Of a stretch of 64,000 nt of DNA, positions 26,912-37,307 are shown piece by piece (position 1 is the stretch's first letter; each line of letters opens with the position of its first letter). Location: positions 2,480,001 to 2,544,000 of the forward strand of contig NZ_CP004353.1 in NCBI RefSeq assembly GCF_000550805.1, in the 5' to 3' direction. The translations under genes and the position numbers were made by a program. This DNA is from Corynebacterium vitaeruminis DSM 20294. Lineage in GTDB: Bacteria; Actinomycetota; Actinomycetes; Mycobacteriales; Mycobacteriaceae. The notes under the pieces were generated by a model. It was given only the letters and a program-made list of their open reading frames with translations, had not been told where the DNA came from and ran no database searches.

Positions 26912-29900
26912 ATGCGCATGTCTTCCTACCCCTCCCAGTACCTGCGCGGCAGCCATGCACCCGCGCCCCGCACGCTCTACGACATACTCCTTGCCACCGC
27001 GCGCGAGCACCCCGAGGCCGCCGCCATCGACGACGGCACCGTCATCACCTACTCCGAGCTCATCGACGAGGTCAACAACCTCGCCGCCTTCCTGCACAAG
27101 CAGGGCATCAAGCGCGGCGACCGCATCGGCGTGCGCATGCCCAGCGGGCGCAAGGAGCTCTACATCGCGATCCTGGCCACCATCGCCGCGGGCGCCGCCT
27201 ACGTGCCCGTCGACGCCGACGACCCCGACGAGCGCGCCGAGATGGTCTTCGGCGAGGCCGCGATCAACGGCGTCTTTACTGCCGCCGGGTTCCAGATGCT
27301 TCGGCCCACCCCGGGCGGCGACACGCGCACGCCGCGGCTGGACAATCACGCCTGGATCATCTTCACCTCGGGTTCGACGGGCAAGCCCAAGGGCGTTGCC
27401 GTCTCCCACCGCAACGCCGCCGCCTTCGTCGACGCCGAGGCGCAGATGTTCCTCGTCGACTCCCCCGGTGGCCCGCTCGGCCCCGAGGACCGCGTGCTCG
27501 CCGGGCTGTCCGTCGCCTTCGACGCCTCCTGCGAGGAGATGTGGCTGGCCTGGGGCCACGGCGCCTGCCTCGTGCCCGCCCCGCGCTCGCTCGTGCGCTC
27601 CGGCATGGACCTGGGCCCCTGGCTCATCCGCCGCGACATCACCGTCGTATCCACCGTCCCCACGCTGGCCGGCATGTGGCCGGCGGAGGCGCTGGACAAT
27701 ATCCGCCTGCTCATCGTCGGCGGCGAGGCCTGCTCGGCGGAGCTGGTGGAGAAGCTTTCCACCCCGGACCGCGAGGTGTGGAACACCTACGGCCCCACCG
27801 AGGCCACCGTCGTGGCCTGCGGCACGCAGCTCTACCCCGGCAAGGACGTCTCCATCGGACTGCCGCTTCAGGGCTGGGACCTCGTGGTCGTCGACGCCGA
27901 GGGCAACCCGGTGCAGGTCGGCGAGGTCGGCGAGCTCATCATCGGCGGCGTGGGCCTTGCCCGCTACCTCGACCCGGAAAAGGACCGGGAGAAGTACGCG
28001 CCGATGCCCTCGCTCGGCTGGGCGCGCGCCTACCGCTCCGGCGACCACGTGCGCCTTGAGGAGGACGGCCTCTACTTCGTCGGCCGCATCGACGACCAGG
28101 TCAAGATCGGCGGGCGCCGCATCGAGCTGGGCGAGGTCGACGCGAACCTCGCCGCGCTGCCCAACGTGCGCCAGTCCACCGTCGTGGTCCAGGAGGCCGC
28201 GGGGCAAAAGGTGCTGGTCGGCTACGTCTCCCTCGAGGACGAGCGGGCGGGCTTCGACCAGGACGACGCTCACGCGCGCCTGGTCGACACCATGCCTGCG
28301 GCCCTCGTCCCGCGCATCTGCGTGATGGAGGACCTGCCGGTGACCACCTCCGGCAAGGTGGACAAGAAGGCCCTGCCCTGGCCGCTGCCTGGCACCACCG
28401 TCGAGGCGGAGGGGCTTCGCCCCACGGAGAACTGGCTGGCCACCCTGTGGGTCGACGTGCTCGGCGCCTCGGTGGCGGACGTCGACGCGGACTTCTTCAC
28501 CTTGGGCGGCACCTCGCTGGCCGCGGCCACGCTGGTCGGCCGCATCCGCGAGCGCGTGCCCACCGTCTCCGTCCGCGACCTCTATGACCACCCGCGCCTC
28601 GGCGCCCTGGCCGAGCGCGTGGAGGCCATCGCCGAGGAGTCCGGCTTCGAGCTCGCCTTCGACGACGCCAGCGATGCCGACGGGGCCGACGGAGCCGCCC
28701 ACCGGGAAAGGAAGGACCTGCGCGCGGTCAGGCCCGTGGGGGCCGGCACCCGCATTGCCCAGGCGCTCATCCAGGTCCCGATCATGACGCTGCAGGCCAC
28801 CAACTGGCTGGCCTGCCTGCTGCTCATCAACAACGTCGCGGCCGCCGTCGGGGTGACCTGGGCGAAGGCGGTCCCGTGGTGGCTGGTCATCGCCGCGCTT
28901 CTCGTGTTCTCCACCCCGCTCGGCCGCCTGCCCATCGGCGGCTTCGGAGCGCGCGCCCTCACTGCCGGCATCGTCCCCGGCGACTACCCGCGCGGCGGCA
29001 GCACGCACCTGCGCATCTGGGCCGCGGAGCGGCTTTCCGACGCCTCCGGTGCCCGCGCCATCTCCGGCGCGACCTGGGTGAACTACTACGCCCGCGCGCT
29101 CGGGGTGAAGATCGGCCGCGGGGTCGACCTGCACTCCCTGCCGCCGGTCACCGGCCTGCTCACCCTGGGCAAGCACTCCTCCATCGAGCCCGAGGTGGAC
29201 CTGTCCGGCTACTGGGTCGACGGCGACGTCGTGCACGTGGGCCGCGTCGAGGTGGGCAACAACGCCCGCGTCGGCGCGCGCTCCACCCTCCTGCCGGGCA
29301 CCGTCATCGGCGCCGACGCCCACATCGAGGCGGGCTCCACCGTCACCGGCGACAAGCACGTCAAGGCGGGCGCGCGCTGGTCGGGCTCGCCCGCCCACAA
29401 GGTGGGCCGCTCCAAGCACCGCTTCCCGGACATGCACCCAGCGCGGCGCTCCCGGTGGGTGCCCATCTACGGACTGTCCTCGCTGCTGCTCGCACTCCTG
29501 CCGCTGGTGGCGCTCGCGCTCGGCGGGGCGGCGATGGTGGCGGCCACCCACGCCCTCGGCGGCAATCCCTTCCTGGGCATGCTGGTCTTCTCCCCGGCGG
29601 GCGCGCTCGTGGCCTTCGGCTCCTACATGGTCCTCATCTGGGTCATGGTTCGTTTGCTCTCCATCGGCGTCAAACCCGGCGTGAACCCCGTGCGCTCGGC
29701 GGCGGGCTGGCGCGTCTGGCTCATCGAGCGCCTCATGGACGACGCTCGCGGCCACCTCTTCCCGCTCTACGCCTCCCAGCTCACCCCGGTGTGGCTGCGC
29801 AGCCTAGGCGCGAAGATCGGCAAGGACGTGGAGATCTCCACCGCGGTCATGGTGCCCCGGCTCGTGGAGGTGCGCGACGGCGCCTTCCTCGCCGACGACA

Positions 29901-30835
29901 CCCTCATCGGCGGCTACGAGCTCGGCGGCGGCTGGATGCTCTCGGGCGAGACCCGCATCGGCAAGCGCTCGTTTGTGGGCAACTCCGGCATCGCGGGGCC
30001 CGAGCGCAAGCTGGGCAAGAACTCGCTGGTGGCGGTGCTATCGTCCACCCCGAAGAAGGCGAAGGCGGGCTCCAACTGGTGGGGCTCCCCGCCGGAGCGC
30101 ATGCGCCGCGTGGAGGTCACCGCCAGCGAGGGCGAGCAGCGCACCTACAACCCGAGCGCGCGCGTCAAGCGCCTGCGCGGCTACGTGGAGACCCTCCGCC
30201 TGCTCGCCCCCATGACCTCCGCGGTGCTGGCCACCGCGTTCATGGGCGCGCTCCAGTGGCTCTACCTGAACTTCGGGATCCTCGTCGCCTGGCTGCTCGG
30301 CGGGCTGGTGCTCATGGCGCTCGGCGTGGTCGCGATGGCGATCACCATCGTGGTCAAGTGGCTGTGCGTCGGCCGCCACACGACCGCCGACCACCCCTTG
30401 TGGAGCTGGTTCGTCTGGCTCAACGAGTTGCAAGACACCTTCGTCGAGGTCGTCGCCGCCCCGTGGTTCCTGCTACCCAACCTGGGCACGGGTTCCCTCA
30501 ACAACGCCCTGCGTCTGCTCGGCGCGCGCATCGGCCGCGGCGCGTGGATCGACTCCTACTGGTTCCCCGAAACCGACCTCTGCCGCGTGGGCAAGGCCGC
30601 GACCGTCGGCCCCGGCTGCGTCGTGCAGACGCACCTCTTCCAGGATCGCGTCATGAGCCTCGATGCAGTCACGCTTGCCGACGGCGCAACGCTGGCAGCC
30701 CACTCGGTGGCGCTGCCCGCAGCCTACATCGGGGAATCCGCCACCGTCGCCCCCGGCTCGCTGGTCATGCGCGGCGACCAGGTGCCCGCGGGGACTAGGT
30801 GGCAGGGCAACCCGATCGAGCCGATGCAGGCGTAG
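26912..30835 (+). CDS. Pls/PosA-family nonribosomal peptide synthetase-like protein
   Basis: Large membrane-bound enzyme of 1307 residues. Residues about 20-500 form an adenylation domain (TSGSTGKPKGVAVSHRN, FDASCEEMWLAWG, NTYGPTEATVVACGT, GRIDDQVKIGGRRIELGEVD, catalytic Lys in TTSGKVDKKALPWP). A peptidyl-carrier domain follows with the phosphopantetheine Ser in DFFTLGGTSLAAATL (about residues 525-540). No condensation or thioesterase domain follows; instead there are several membrane helices and two left-handed beta-helix (hexapeptide repeat) regions of acyltransferase type. This is the layout of Pls/PosA enzymes, where poly-amino-acid or amino-acid transfer occurs in the membrane region. 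The monomer and product are unknown. AAGGA precedes ATG 26912; a second ATG lies two codons in. Confidence 0.87.
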   Translation: MRMSSYPSQYLRGSHAPAPRTLYDILLATAREHPEAAAIDDGTVITYSELIDEVNNLAAFLHKQGIKRGDRIGVRMPSGRKELYIAILATIAAGAAYVPVDADDPDERAEMVFGEAAINGVFTAAGFQMLRPTPGGDTRTPRLDNHAWIIFTSGSTGKPKGVAVSHRNAAAFVDAEAQMFLVDSPGGPLGPEDRVLAGLSVAFDASCEEMWLAWGHGACLVPAPRSLVRSGMDLGPWLIRRDITVVSTVPTLAGMWPAEALDNIRLLIVGGEACSAELVEKLSTPDREVWNTYGPTEATVVACGTQLYPGKDVSIGLPLQGWDLVVVDAEGNPVQVGEVGELIIGGVGLARYLDPEKDREKYAPMPSLGWARAYRSGDHVRLEEDGLYFVGRIDDQVKIGGRRIELGEVDANLAALPNVRQSTVVVQEAAGQKVLVGYVSLEDERAGFDQDDAHARLVDTMPAALVPRICVMEDLPVTTSGKVDKKALPWPLPGTTVEAEGLRPTENWLATLWVDVLGASVADVDADFFTLGGTSLAAATLVGRIRERVPTVSVRDLYDHPRLGALAERVEAIAEESGFELAFDDASDADGADGAAHRERKDLRAVRPVGAGTRIAQALIQVPIMTLQATNWLACLLLINNVAAAVGVTWAKAVPWWLVIAALLVFSTPLGRLPIGGFGARALTAGIVPGDYPRGGSTHLRIWAAERLSDASGARAISGATWVNYYARALGVKIGRGVDLHSLPPVTGLLTLGKHSSIEPEVDLSGYWVDGDVVHVGRVEVGNNARVGARSTLLPGTVIGADAHIEAGSTVTGDKHVKAGARWSGSPAHKVGRSKHRFPDMHPARRSRWVPIYGLSSLLLALLPLVALALGGAAMVAATHALGGNPFLGMLVFSPAGALVAFGSYMVLIWVMVRLLSIGVKPGVNPVRSAAGWRVWLIERLMDDARGHLFPLYASQLTPVWLRSLGAKIGKDVEISTAVMVPRLVEVRDGAFLADDTLIGGYELGGGWMLSGETRIGKRSFVGNSGIAGPERKLGKNSLVAVLSSTPKKAKAGSNWWGSPPERMRRVEVTASEGEQRTYNPSARVKRLRGYVETLRLLAPMTSAVLATAFMGALQWLYLNFGILVAWLLGGLVLMALGVVAMAITIVVKWLCVGRHTTADHPLWSWFVWLNELQDTFVEVVAAPWFLLPNLGTGSLNNALRLLGARIGRGAWIDSYWFPETDLCRVGKAATVGPGCVVQTHLFQDRVMSLDAVTLADGATLAAHSVALPAAYIGESATVAPGSLVMRGDQVPAGTRWQGNPIEPMQA

Positions 30836-30914
30836 GTCTAGCTCTCATCGCCTTCATCCTCTACGATTTAGGACGCAGTGGCGGCGTTGAAACACACGTA
30901 CCGCGCTAATTCCG

Positions 30915-30945
30915 GCGGCCAAATCACCTCGTATGGTTTGGCCGC
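30915..30945 (+). terminator. Hairpin downstream of the Pls/PosA gene
   Basis: GCGGCCAAA (30915-30923) and TTTGGCCGC (30937-30945) form a 9-bp stem about 80 nt after the stop codon. The following tract (TGAGCTTTGC) is poor in T, so termination is plausible but not certain. Confidence 0.55.
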
Positions 30946-30990
30946 TGAGCTTTGCGTCGTCAGATTGGCTACCCCAAGCGCGGCACCAAA

Positions 30991-31022
30991 AAGCGGAACC
31001 TCTCGGAAAAGAGGTTCCGCTT
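30991..31022. terminator. Bidirectional terminator between the Pls/PosA gene and the thioester adhesin gene
   Basis: AAGCGGAACCTCT (30991-31003) pairs with AGAGGTTCCGCTT (31010-31022), a perfect 13-bp stem with a 6-nt loop. The minus-strand exit has a TTTTTT run, so it mainly terminates the adhesin gene; the plus-strand exit reads TTCTTG. Confidence 0.88.
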
Positions 31023-31035
31023 TTCTTGTGATCTC

Positions 31036-33108
31036 CTAGCCCTTACGGCAGCGCGCGATCACGAGCGCCCCGCCGATGATGAGCGCCACGGAGATCCCGA
31101 GGATCCCCAGCACGCTCGCGCCGGTCGTCGCGAGCCGAACGGCGGGCGACGTGGGCGTGGGGGCAGGAGCAGAGGTGGTCGCGGCCTCCACCGGCGCCTG
31201 CGACGAGGCCGGTGCGGCCGGCGAAGCGTCAGCGGCGGCGGAGCCAGCAGGCGCCGACGAACCCGAAGATCCCGAAGAACCAGGCGACACAGCCGACCCG
31301 GCCAGCAGCGCACCACCGATGAGCGCGCCGCCGATGGCCAGCGGGATCACCCAGCCGAAGGCCTCCTTCTCGCTGGCGACCATGATGGTCTGCGTGGCGG
31401 CACCGAGGTCCTTGTGCGAGGCGGCCTCGAGGTGGTCGGGGTCGATGATTGTTTCTAAGACGACGAGGTCGTGGCCCGCCCACTCGCCGCCGACGGTGAA
31501 GTCGAGGGAGACCTCGCCGTCGGGGCCAGAAAGCTCGTCGACGTCGAACTTCTTCTCCGCGGTGATGCCGGTGGAGGCGCCGGTGCGCTTGTCCATGAGC
31601 TCGCCGCGCAGGGTGTAGGTGTGCCCGGCCTCCAGGCCGGTGTAGGTCACGGTGTCGGTGATGCTGCCGCCGCTGGCGGGCAGGATGTTGCTTGCGGAGT
31701 CGCCGGTCACGGTCGCCTTAGTCGAGATCGCCGCGGGGATTTCGGGCGAATCCACGAGCACGGTCTGCGCGGCGGAGTCGCGGTCGGCGTGCTGGACCAC
31801 GACGCGGCTTTCGTCGTCGGCGGCGTAGATCGCCTCGTAGGCCACGAGCGAGGTCCCCGCGAGGGAGGCAGGCACGTCGAAGGTTACGGTGCGGCTGCCG
31901 TCGGCGGTCTCAGCGACAAAGGTTTCTTGCTTCTCGACGCCTGTCGGCTGGCCGGTCGCCTTGTCCACGAGCTGCCCGCGGACGACGTAGATCTTGCCCG
32001 CCTCGAGCCCGGTGTAGGTGAGCGTTTCGGCGACCTGGCCGCCGGTCGACGGCAGCAGGTTGTCGCGATCGCCGCCTGCCGCGTCGTAGGCGTTGGTGAC
32101 GAGCGTCGGCTGCGACTGCTTCTTGTTATTCACCACGAGGGTCTTGCCCTCGAGCGCGACAAGCGGCGAGTGCTCGCCGAGCGTCACGGTGCCGTCCTCG
32201 GCGATGGTGACGGTGGCCAACGGAGCGGTGCCCGGCTGCTCGCAGCCGGCGGGCGCGGCGGTCTCGGAAAGCCGGTACTCGCCCGGCTCCAGCTGGAGGT
32301 TCTCCTTGGTCGCGGCGCTGTCCCACGCGTAGGTGTCGCCGGCCGCAGAACGCAGCTGCAGGCTCGCGCCCGGCAGGGTTTCCTTGGTTTCGGCGTCGCG
32401 TTTTTCGACGCTAAAGCTCTCCTCGCGAGGGACGATGACCTCGCGGGGGGACGGGTGGCGGAAAGAGGCGCCGAGCAGCGTCTGCCAGCGGGTGCCGGAG
32501 TCGTTCGGGGTGTAGACGTAGAGCACCGCGTCCGACGGGTACTCCGCAAGCGTCATCTCCTCGCCCGCCCTGGCCTGGTGGGTCATCTGGCGGTAGAGCT
32601 TCGCGGACTCGGAGGTGCCGTCGAGCAGGCCCTGTGAGATGTAGCCGTCGGTGTAGTACCACAGCGACTTCTGGGTGACCCGGCGGAGCTCATCGGCGGT
32701 GAGCACACCGGAGTCGACCAGCCCCAGGGCGTCGTTGGGGGCGTCGTTCCAGAGGATGGTCAAGAGCTTGGAGTCGAGGTCGCCCTCGCCTTTCTTCTCG
32801 GTGTAGGCGGCGAAGTCACCTGTGGCGTCGACACGCGAAAACTGCGGGAGGGCGGCCTCGGGGTTCTGTGTCGGCGGCGGGGCGAAGTGGACGTTCATGC
32901 AGTAGGCGATCTCGGCGGCGTCCTGGCCGAGCGGGCGGACGTTGTAGAAGCCGTCCTGGGTGGTGCCGGTGGCGTAGGCCTCGTAGGTGCTGTCGGCGCG
33001 GGCCAGCGCGGGCTGCACGACGGCGGCGACCAGCACGATGACGAGCGCGATGAGCCCGGCGAGGGTGAGGCCGCGGCGCGTGGCGAAGGGTGGGGCATCG
33101 AAGTTCAC
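31036..33108 (-). CDS. Sortase-anchored surface protein with thioester (TQXA) domain and VaFE repeats
   Basis: Predicted cell-surface adhesin of 690 residues. A signal peptide (about residues 1-37) precedes a thioester domain with Cys70 in IAYCMN and Gln146 in the TQKSLWYY motif, the pair that forms an internal Cys-Gln thioester able to bind host or surface amines. A SpaA-like prealbumin domain follows (SVEKRDAETKETLPGASLQL, GEYRLSETAAPAG), then two VaFE repeats (VAETLTYTGLEAGKIYVVRG and ITDTVTYTGLEAGHTYTLRG), a Ser/Pro/Ala spacer, and a sorting signal LATTG with hydrophobic stretch and a RCRKG tail. The motif is LAxTG rather than LPxTG, a known corynebacterial variant. GTG start at 33106-33108. 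No sortase gene is in the window. Confidence 0.87.
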   Translation of the reverse strand: MNFDAPPFATRRGLTLAGLIALVIVLVAAVVQPALARADSTYEAYATGTTQDGFYNVRPLGQDAAEIAYCMNVHFAPPPTQNPEAALPQFSRVDATGDFAAYTEKKGEGDLDSKLLTILWNDAPNDALGLVDSGVLTADELRRVTQKSLWYYTDGYISQGLLDGTSESAKLYRQMTHQARAGEEMTLAEYPSDAVLYVYTPNDSGTRWQTLLGASFRHPSPREVIVPREESFSVEKRDAETKETLPGASLQLRSAAGDTYAWDSAATKENLQLEPGEYRLSETAAPAGCEQPGTAPLATVTIAEDGTVTLGEHSPLVALEGKTLVVNNKKQSQPTLVTNAYDAAGGDRDNLLPSTGGQVAETLTYTGLEAGKIYVVRGQLVDKATGQPTGVEKQETFVAETADGSRTVTFDVPASLAGTSLVAYEAIYAADDESRVVVQHADRDSAAQTVLVDSPEIPAAISTKATVTGDSASNILPASGGSITDTVTYTGLEAGHTYTLRGELMDKRTGASTGITAEKKFDVDELSGPDGEVSLDFTVGGEWAGHDLVVLETIIDPDHLEAASHKDLGAATQTIMVASEKEAFGWVIPLAIGGALIGGALLAGSAVSPGSSGSSGSSAPAGSAAADASPAAPASSQAPVEAATTSAPAPTPTSPAVRLATTGASVLGILGISVALIIGGALVIARCRKG

Positions 33109-33523
33109 GAATACCTGCCTTTCTGTGCTTGGGGATTCCTTGTGAGAAAATCGAGGGCTGACTATCAGAAAAGAAATATACAGACATCACTTTGTGGAAA
33201 AAAACCCCATTCACCCAGCTCACAGGCGTGCCAGCATTCCCAACCGGGCCGCAAATCGGGCCCCCATTTCCGATAGCTAGGACTACGGTTCCACCCGGCA
33301 GCTTCGATCCTCGCCAATATAACGTGCCCACACCCCTTGTGGTCCGACCATAAATGACCGCGGCCGCCTGCCCCCGCATCCGATCACTCCGACGCGCCGC
33401 CACCCCCGCAACGGCCAAGAAATTGGCACAAGAAAATCCCCCACCCCTCCCCCGCGCGGCACCCAAGCTGACCGATGGGGCACCGCGCGTGCGGAATGAG
33501 GTGGGGGCCAATCCCCCAAAGGG
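33109..33523. other. Intergenic region between the adhesin gene and ppk2
   Basis: The 415-bp stretch must hold the adhesin promoter. Its part near the adhesin gene (about 33120-33220) is AT-rich; the middle is GC-rich without an open frame that I trust. A short GGGGG-CCAAT-CCCCC hairpin just past the ppk2 stop (33505-33520) may terminate ppk2. No regulator site was recognised. Confidence 0.5.
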
Positions 33524-34420
33524 TTAGTCGCCGATCTGGTCGCGACCGCGCATGACGATGAGCGGGTCCGGCTCGCCGACGACCTCGTGGTCCTTGTTCG
33601 TGTACTCGAACTTGGAGAGAATGTAACGCATCGCGTTGATGCGGGCGCGCTTCTTGTCATTCGAGCGGATGGTGATCCACGGCGACTCGTCGGTGTCCGT
33701 GTAGCGGAACTGCTCCTCCTTGGCGCGGGTGTAGTCGTCCCAGCGATCGAGCGAGGCTAGGTCCATCGGGGACAGCTTCCACTGGCGGACCGGGTCCACC
33801 TGGCGGATGGCGAAGCGGGTGCGCTGCTCCTTCTGGGAGACGGAGAACCAGAACTTGGTCAGCGAGATGCCGGAGCCCAGGATCATGTTCTCGAGCATCG
33901 GGACCTCGCGGAGGAACTCCGCGTGCTGTGACTCGGTACAGAAGCCCATGACGCGCTCGACGCCGGAGCGGTTGTACCAGGAGCGGTCGAAGAAGACGAT
34001 CTCACCGGCGCACGGGAAGTGCTGGATGTAGCGCTGGAAGTACCACGAGGTGGACTCGCGCGGGGACGGCTTCTCTAGCGCCACGGTGCGGGCACCACGC
34101 GGGTTGAGGTGCTCGTTGAAACGCTTGATGGAACCACCCTTGCCGGCGGCGTCGCGGCCCTCGAAAAGAATGATGTGGCGCTGGCCGGTGTCCTTGGTCC
34201 AGTTCTGCCACTTCAGCAGCTCGATCTGGAGCGCGCGCTTGATCTTTTCGTACTCATCACGCGACATGCGCTCTTCGTAGGGGTAGTCCTGACGCCAGGT
34301 GTTGATGGGGGACCCATCGGGGGCGAGCAGTACCGGGTCATCCTCATCCGAGTCGTCGACGATGTAGCCTTCCGTCGCAGCAAGGTCGATGACGGGGAGA
34401 TCAGTATCAGAGTCAGCCAT
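33524..34420 (-). CDS. ppk2: Polyphosphate kinase 2 (PPK2)
   Basis: Transfers phosphate between polyphosphate and nucleoside diphosphates or monophosphates. The 298-residue protein has Walker A in FEGRDAAGKGGSIKRF (about residues 87-102), Walker B in FFDRSWYNR, the lid-type RSGVERVMGF, and the C-terminal WSPMD-like WKLSPMDLASLDRWDDY. This is the single-domain class I type. ATG at 34418-34420 lies 7 nt after TAAAAT (plus-strand 34428-34433), so it should be leaderless. With nptA and the PhoX-type gene it is one of three phosphate genes in the window, but they are not adjacent. Confidence 0.94.
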   Translation of the reverse strand: MADSDTDLPVIDLAATEGYIVDDSDEDDPVLLAPDGSPINTWRQDYPYEERMSRDEYEKIKRALQIELLKWQNWTKDTGQRHIILFEGRDAAGKGGSIKRFNEHLNPRGARTVALEKPSPRESTSWYFQRYIQHFPCAGEIVFFDRSWYNRSGVERVMGFCTESQHAEFLREVPMLENMILGSGISLTKFWFSVSQKEQRTRFAIRQVDPVRQWKLSPMDLASLDRWDDYTRAKEEQFRYTDTDESPWITIRSNDKKRARINAMRYILSKFEYTNKDHEVVGEPDPLIVMRGRDQIGD

Positions 34421-34590
34421 GCTTAAAATTTTAGCGCCCTACGCCTAGCAATGTTCGCCTTCCACCCGAAGTCGCAACCACCCCCTAGCCGATTACCCCC
34501 ATAGGTAATACGAGGCACACAATCCCTCCCCCACACGGCACCCGCCCCTTACGCTTTTCACTTTCCGACGCCCATGGCCCCCACCACACG

Positions 34591-34621
34591 CCACAACCCC
34601 GGCACAAGGCCGGGGTTGTGG
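34591..34621 (-). terminator. Terminator after the porin genes
   Basis: CCACAACCCCGGC (34591-34603) and GCCGGGGTTGTGG (34609-34621) form a perfect 13-bp stem with a 5-nt loop, about 30 nt past the PorA-like stop on the minus strand. Confidence 0.82.
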
Positions 34622-34651
34622 AAGCTTAAAGCTGAAACGTCAGCGCATCAC

Positions 34652-34762
34652 TTAAGCGAAGATGCCGATCAGGTCAGCGATAGCACCAGCGATAGCGCCA
34701 GCAGGCGCCAGAACCTTGAAAATGTCATCGAAAGCAGAGGACAGCGCGATGAGAGACTCCAT
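34652..34762 (-). CDS. PorA-like mycomembrane porin subunit (36 aa)
   Basis: Tiny amphipathic helical protein, 36 residues, sequence start MESLIALSSAFDDIFKVLAP and end IADLIGIFA. In C. glutamicum, PorA (45 aa) and PorH (57 aa) are encoded together beside groEL2 and form a heteromeric cation channel in the mycolic-acid outer membrane; both position (second gene after a PorH-like gene, next to groEL) and composition match here. There is no signal peptide, as in known PorA/PorH. Serines at positions 3, 8 and 9 are possible mycoloylation sites (inference). The ATG at 34760-34762 is preceded by AGGAG (GGAGTC). It is too short for most gene finders. Confidence 0.82.
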   Translation of the reverse strand: MESLIALSSAFDDIFKVLAPAGAIAGAIADLIGIFA

Positions 34763-34828
34763 TTTGACTCCTATGTCTATGAAAGTTGATTTTGATCAGA
34801 CAGAAACTAGCCAGAGGCTAGAATCAGA

Positions 34829-35023
34829 CTACTCAGCAGAGGAAAGACCCTTGACGGTGGAGGAGAGACCCTCGAGGTTGGAAGAGAGGGTATTAGACGG
34901 AGTCTTAGACCCATCCAGACCGAAGAGGTTGGCAATGAACTGCGGAACCTCGGTCAGGGTGTGGAAGGCAGCCAGGCCGTCCTTGAAGTTGTCGAGCTGA
35001 TCAGCAATGTTAGAAAGATCCAT
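34829..35023 (-). CDS. PorH-like mycomembrane porin subunit (64 aa)
   Basis: Small helical protein of 64 residues beginning MDLSNIADQLDNFKDGLAAF; C. glutamicum PorH begins MDLS as well (memory). It ends with a Ser-rich tail (NLEGLSSTVKGLSSAE). It should pair with the 36-residue PorA-like protein encoded 66 nt downstream to form an outer-membrane channel. AGGAG lies 6 nt before the ATG at 35021-35023. The upstream region is long and AT-rich with a DtxR-type box. Slightly longer than the C. glutamicum protein (57 residues). Confidence 0.85.
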   Translation of the reverse strand: MDLSNIADQLDNFKDGLAAFHTLTEVPQFIANLFGLDGSKTPSNTLSSNLEGLSSTVKGLSSAE

Positions 35024-35420
35024 GAAAATCTCCTCTGATGGGGGCCAGCGAACGCTGGCAAGTTTTCCAGTTTCCTGACACCCCACCGGGGCGTCACTCC
35101 TGTAAGTGTGCCACAGATTCACAACATTTCAAGTGGTGCGGCGAAAAAAGTTTTGTGATGAATCCGTGAGGGTGTGAAGGTTTCCCATAACAAAATTAAC
35201 TTTGTCGAAACATGGGGTGAACTGGGACTATAACAATAGAGTCAAGGTTACCCTAACCTGCAGTTTATGGGAATGTTACCGAAAGTGTAACGATTGTAAA
35301 TGGCAATCCGATTGTGAACTTTCTTGCGAAACCCTTCGGAAATTCCTATGCAAATTGTTTTCAAAATACCCTCAAACGGGGGACATTTTGTGGATAGTTT
35401 GACTTAAATGAAAAACAAAA
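35024..35420. other. Long AT-rich upstream region of the porin genes
   Basis: This roughly 400-bp stretch is markedly richer in A/T than its surroundings. It holds the porin promoter: on the minus strand TATAGT (about plus 35227-35233) could be a -10, giving a 5' leader of about 200 nt, and a DtxR box at 35243-35261 lies at its -35 position. A plus-strand frame of 66 codons (35202-35402) is present but not supported. Confidence 0.6.
35243..35261 (-). promoter_or_regulatory. DtxR-type box upstream of the porin genes
   Basis: AGGTTA-CCC-TAACCT (35245-35259) is a perfect 6-bp inverted repeat with a 3-nt centre, the core of the DtxR consensus. Outer bases (CA left, GC right) deviate from TT/AA. 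It lies about 220 nt before the PorH-like start, near the -35 position of a candidate minus-strand promoter. Confidence 0.65.
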
Positions 35421-35455
35421 AATCCCCGCGGGTGTATGGCACACTCGCGGGGATT
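35421..35455 (-). terminator. Terminator of groEL
   Basis: AATCCCCGCG...CGCGGGGATT with inner GTGT/ACAC pairing forms a long stem with a 5-nt loop, 19 nt after the groEL stop. On the minus strand it is followed by TTTTTTG and TTTTTC tracts. Confidence 0.92.
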
Positions 35456-35473
35456 GGCGCTTGGGGCGCGGGA

Positions 35474-37210
<1,737 letters not shown>

Positions 37211-37280
37211 TCACAAGAAAAGAACATGCAGAAAATCAACGCCCTAACGTAGGGGATGGTTCCTGCGCGTGTGCTGTTAT

Positions 37281-37307
37281 TTAGCACTCCATTTAGTCAA
37301 GTGCTAA
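37281..37307 (-). promoter_or_regulatory. CIRCE operator (HrcA) upstream of groEL
   Basis: TTAGCACTC (37281-37289), 9 nt, AAGTGCTAA (37299-37307): the canonical CIRCE inverted repeat with a single changed base (GAGTGCTAA would be exact). It places groEL under the heat-shock repressor HrcA. Confidence 0.94.

Noticed and set aside
26888..29755. A 955-codon open frame antisense to the Pls/PosA gene
   Set aside because: Shadow of a coding strand with clear adenylation motifs.
35202..35402. A 66-codon plus-strand frame with seven cysteines in the porin upstream region
   Set aside because: It lies across the AT-rich promoter region and the DtxR box, has no ribosome site or -10 box in the right place, and its composition follows the AT-rich DNA.
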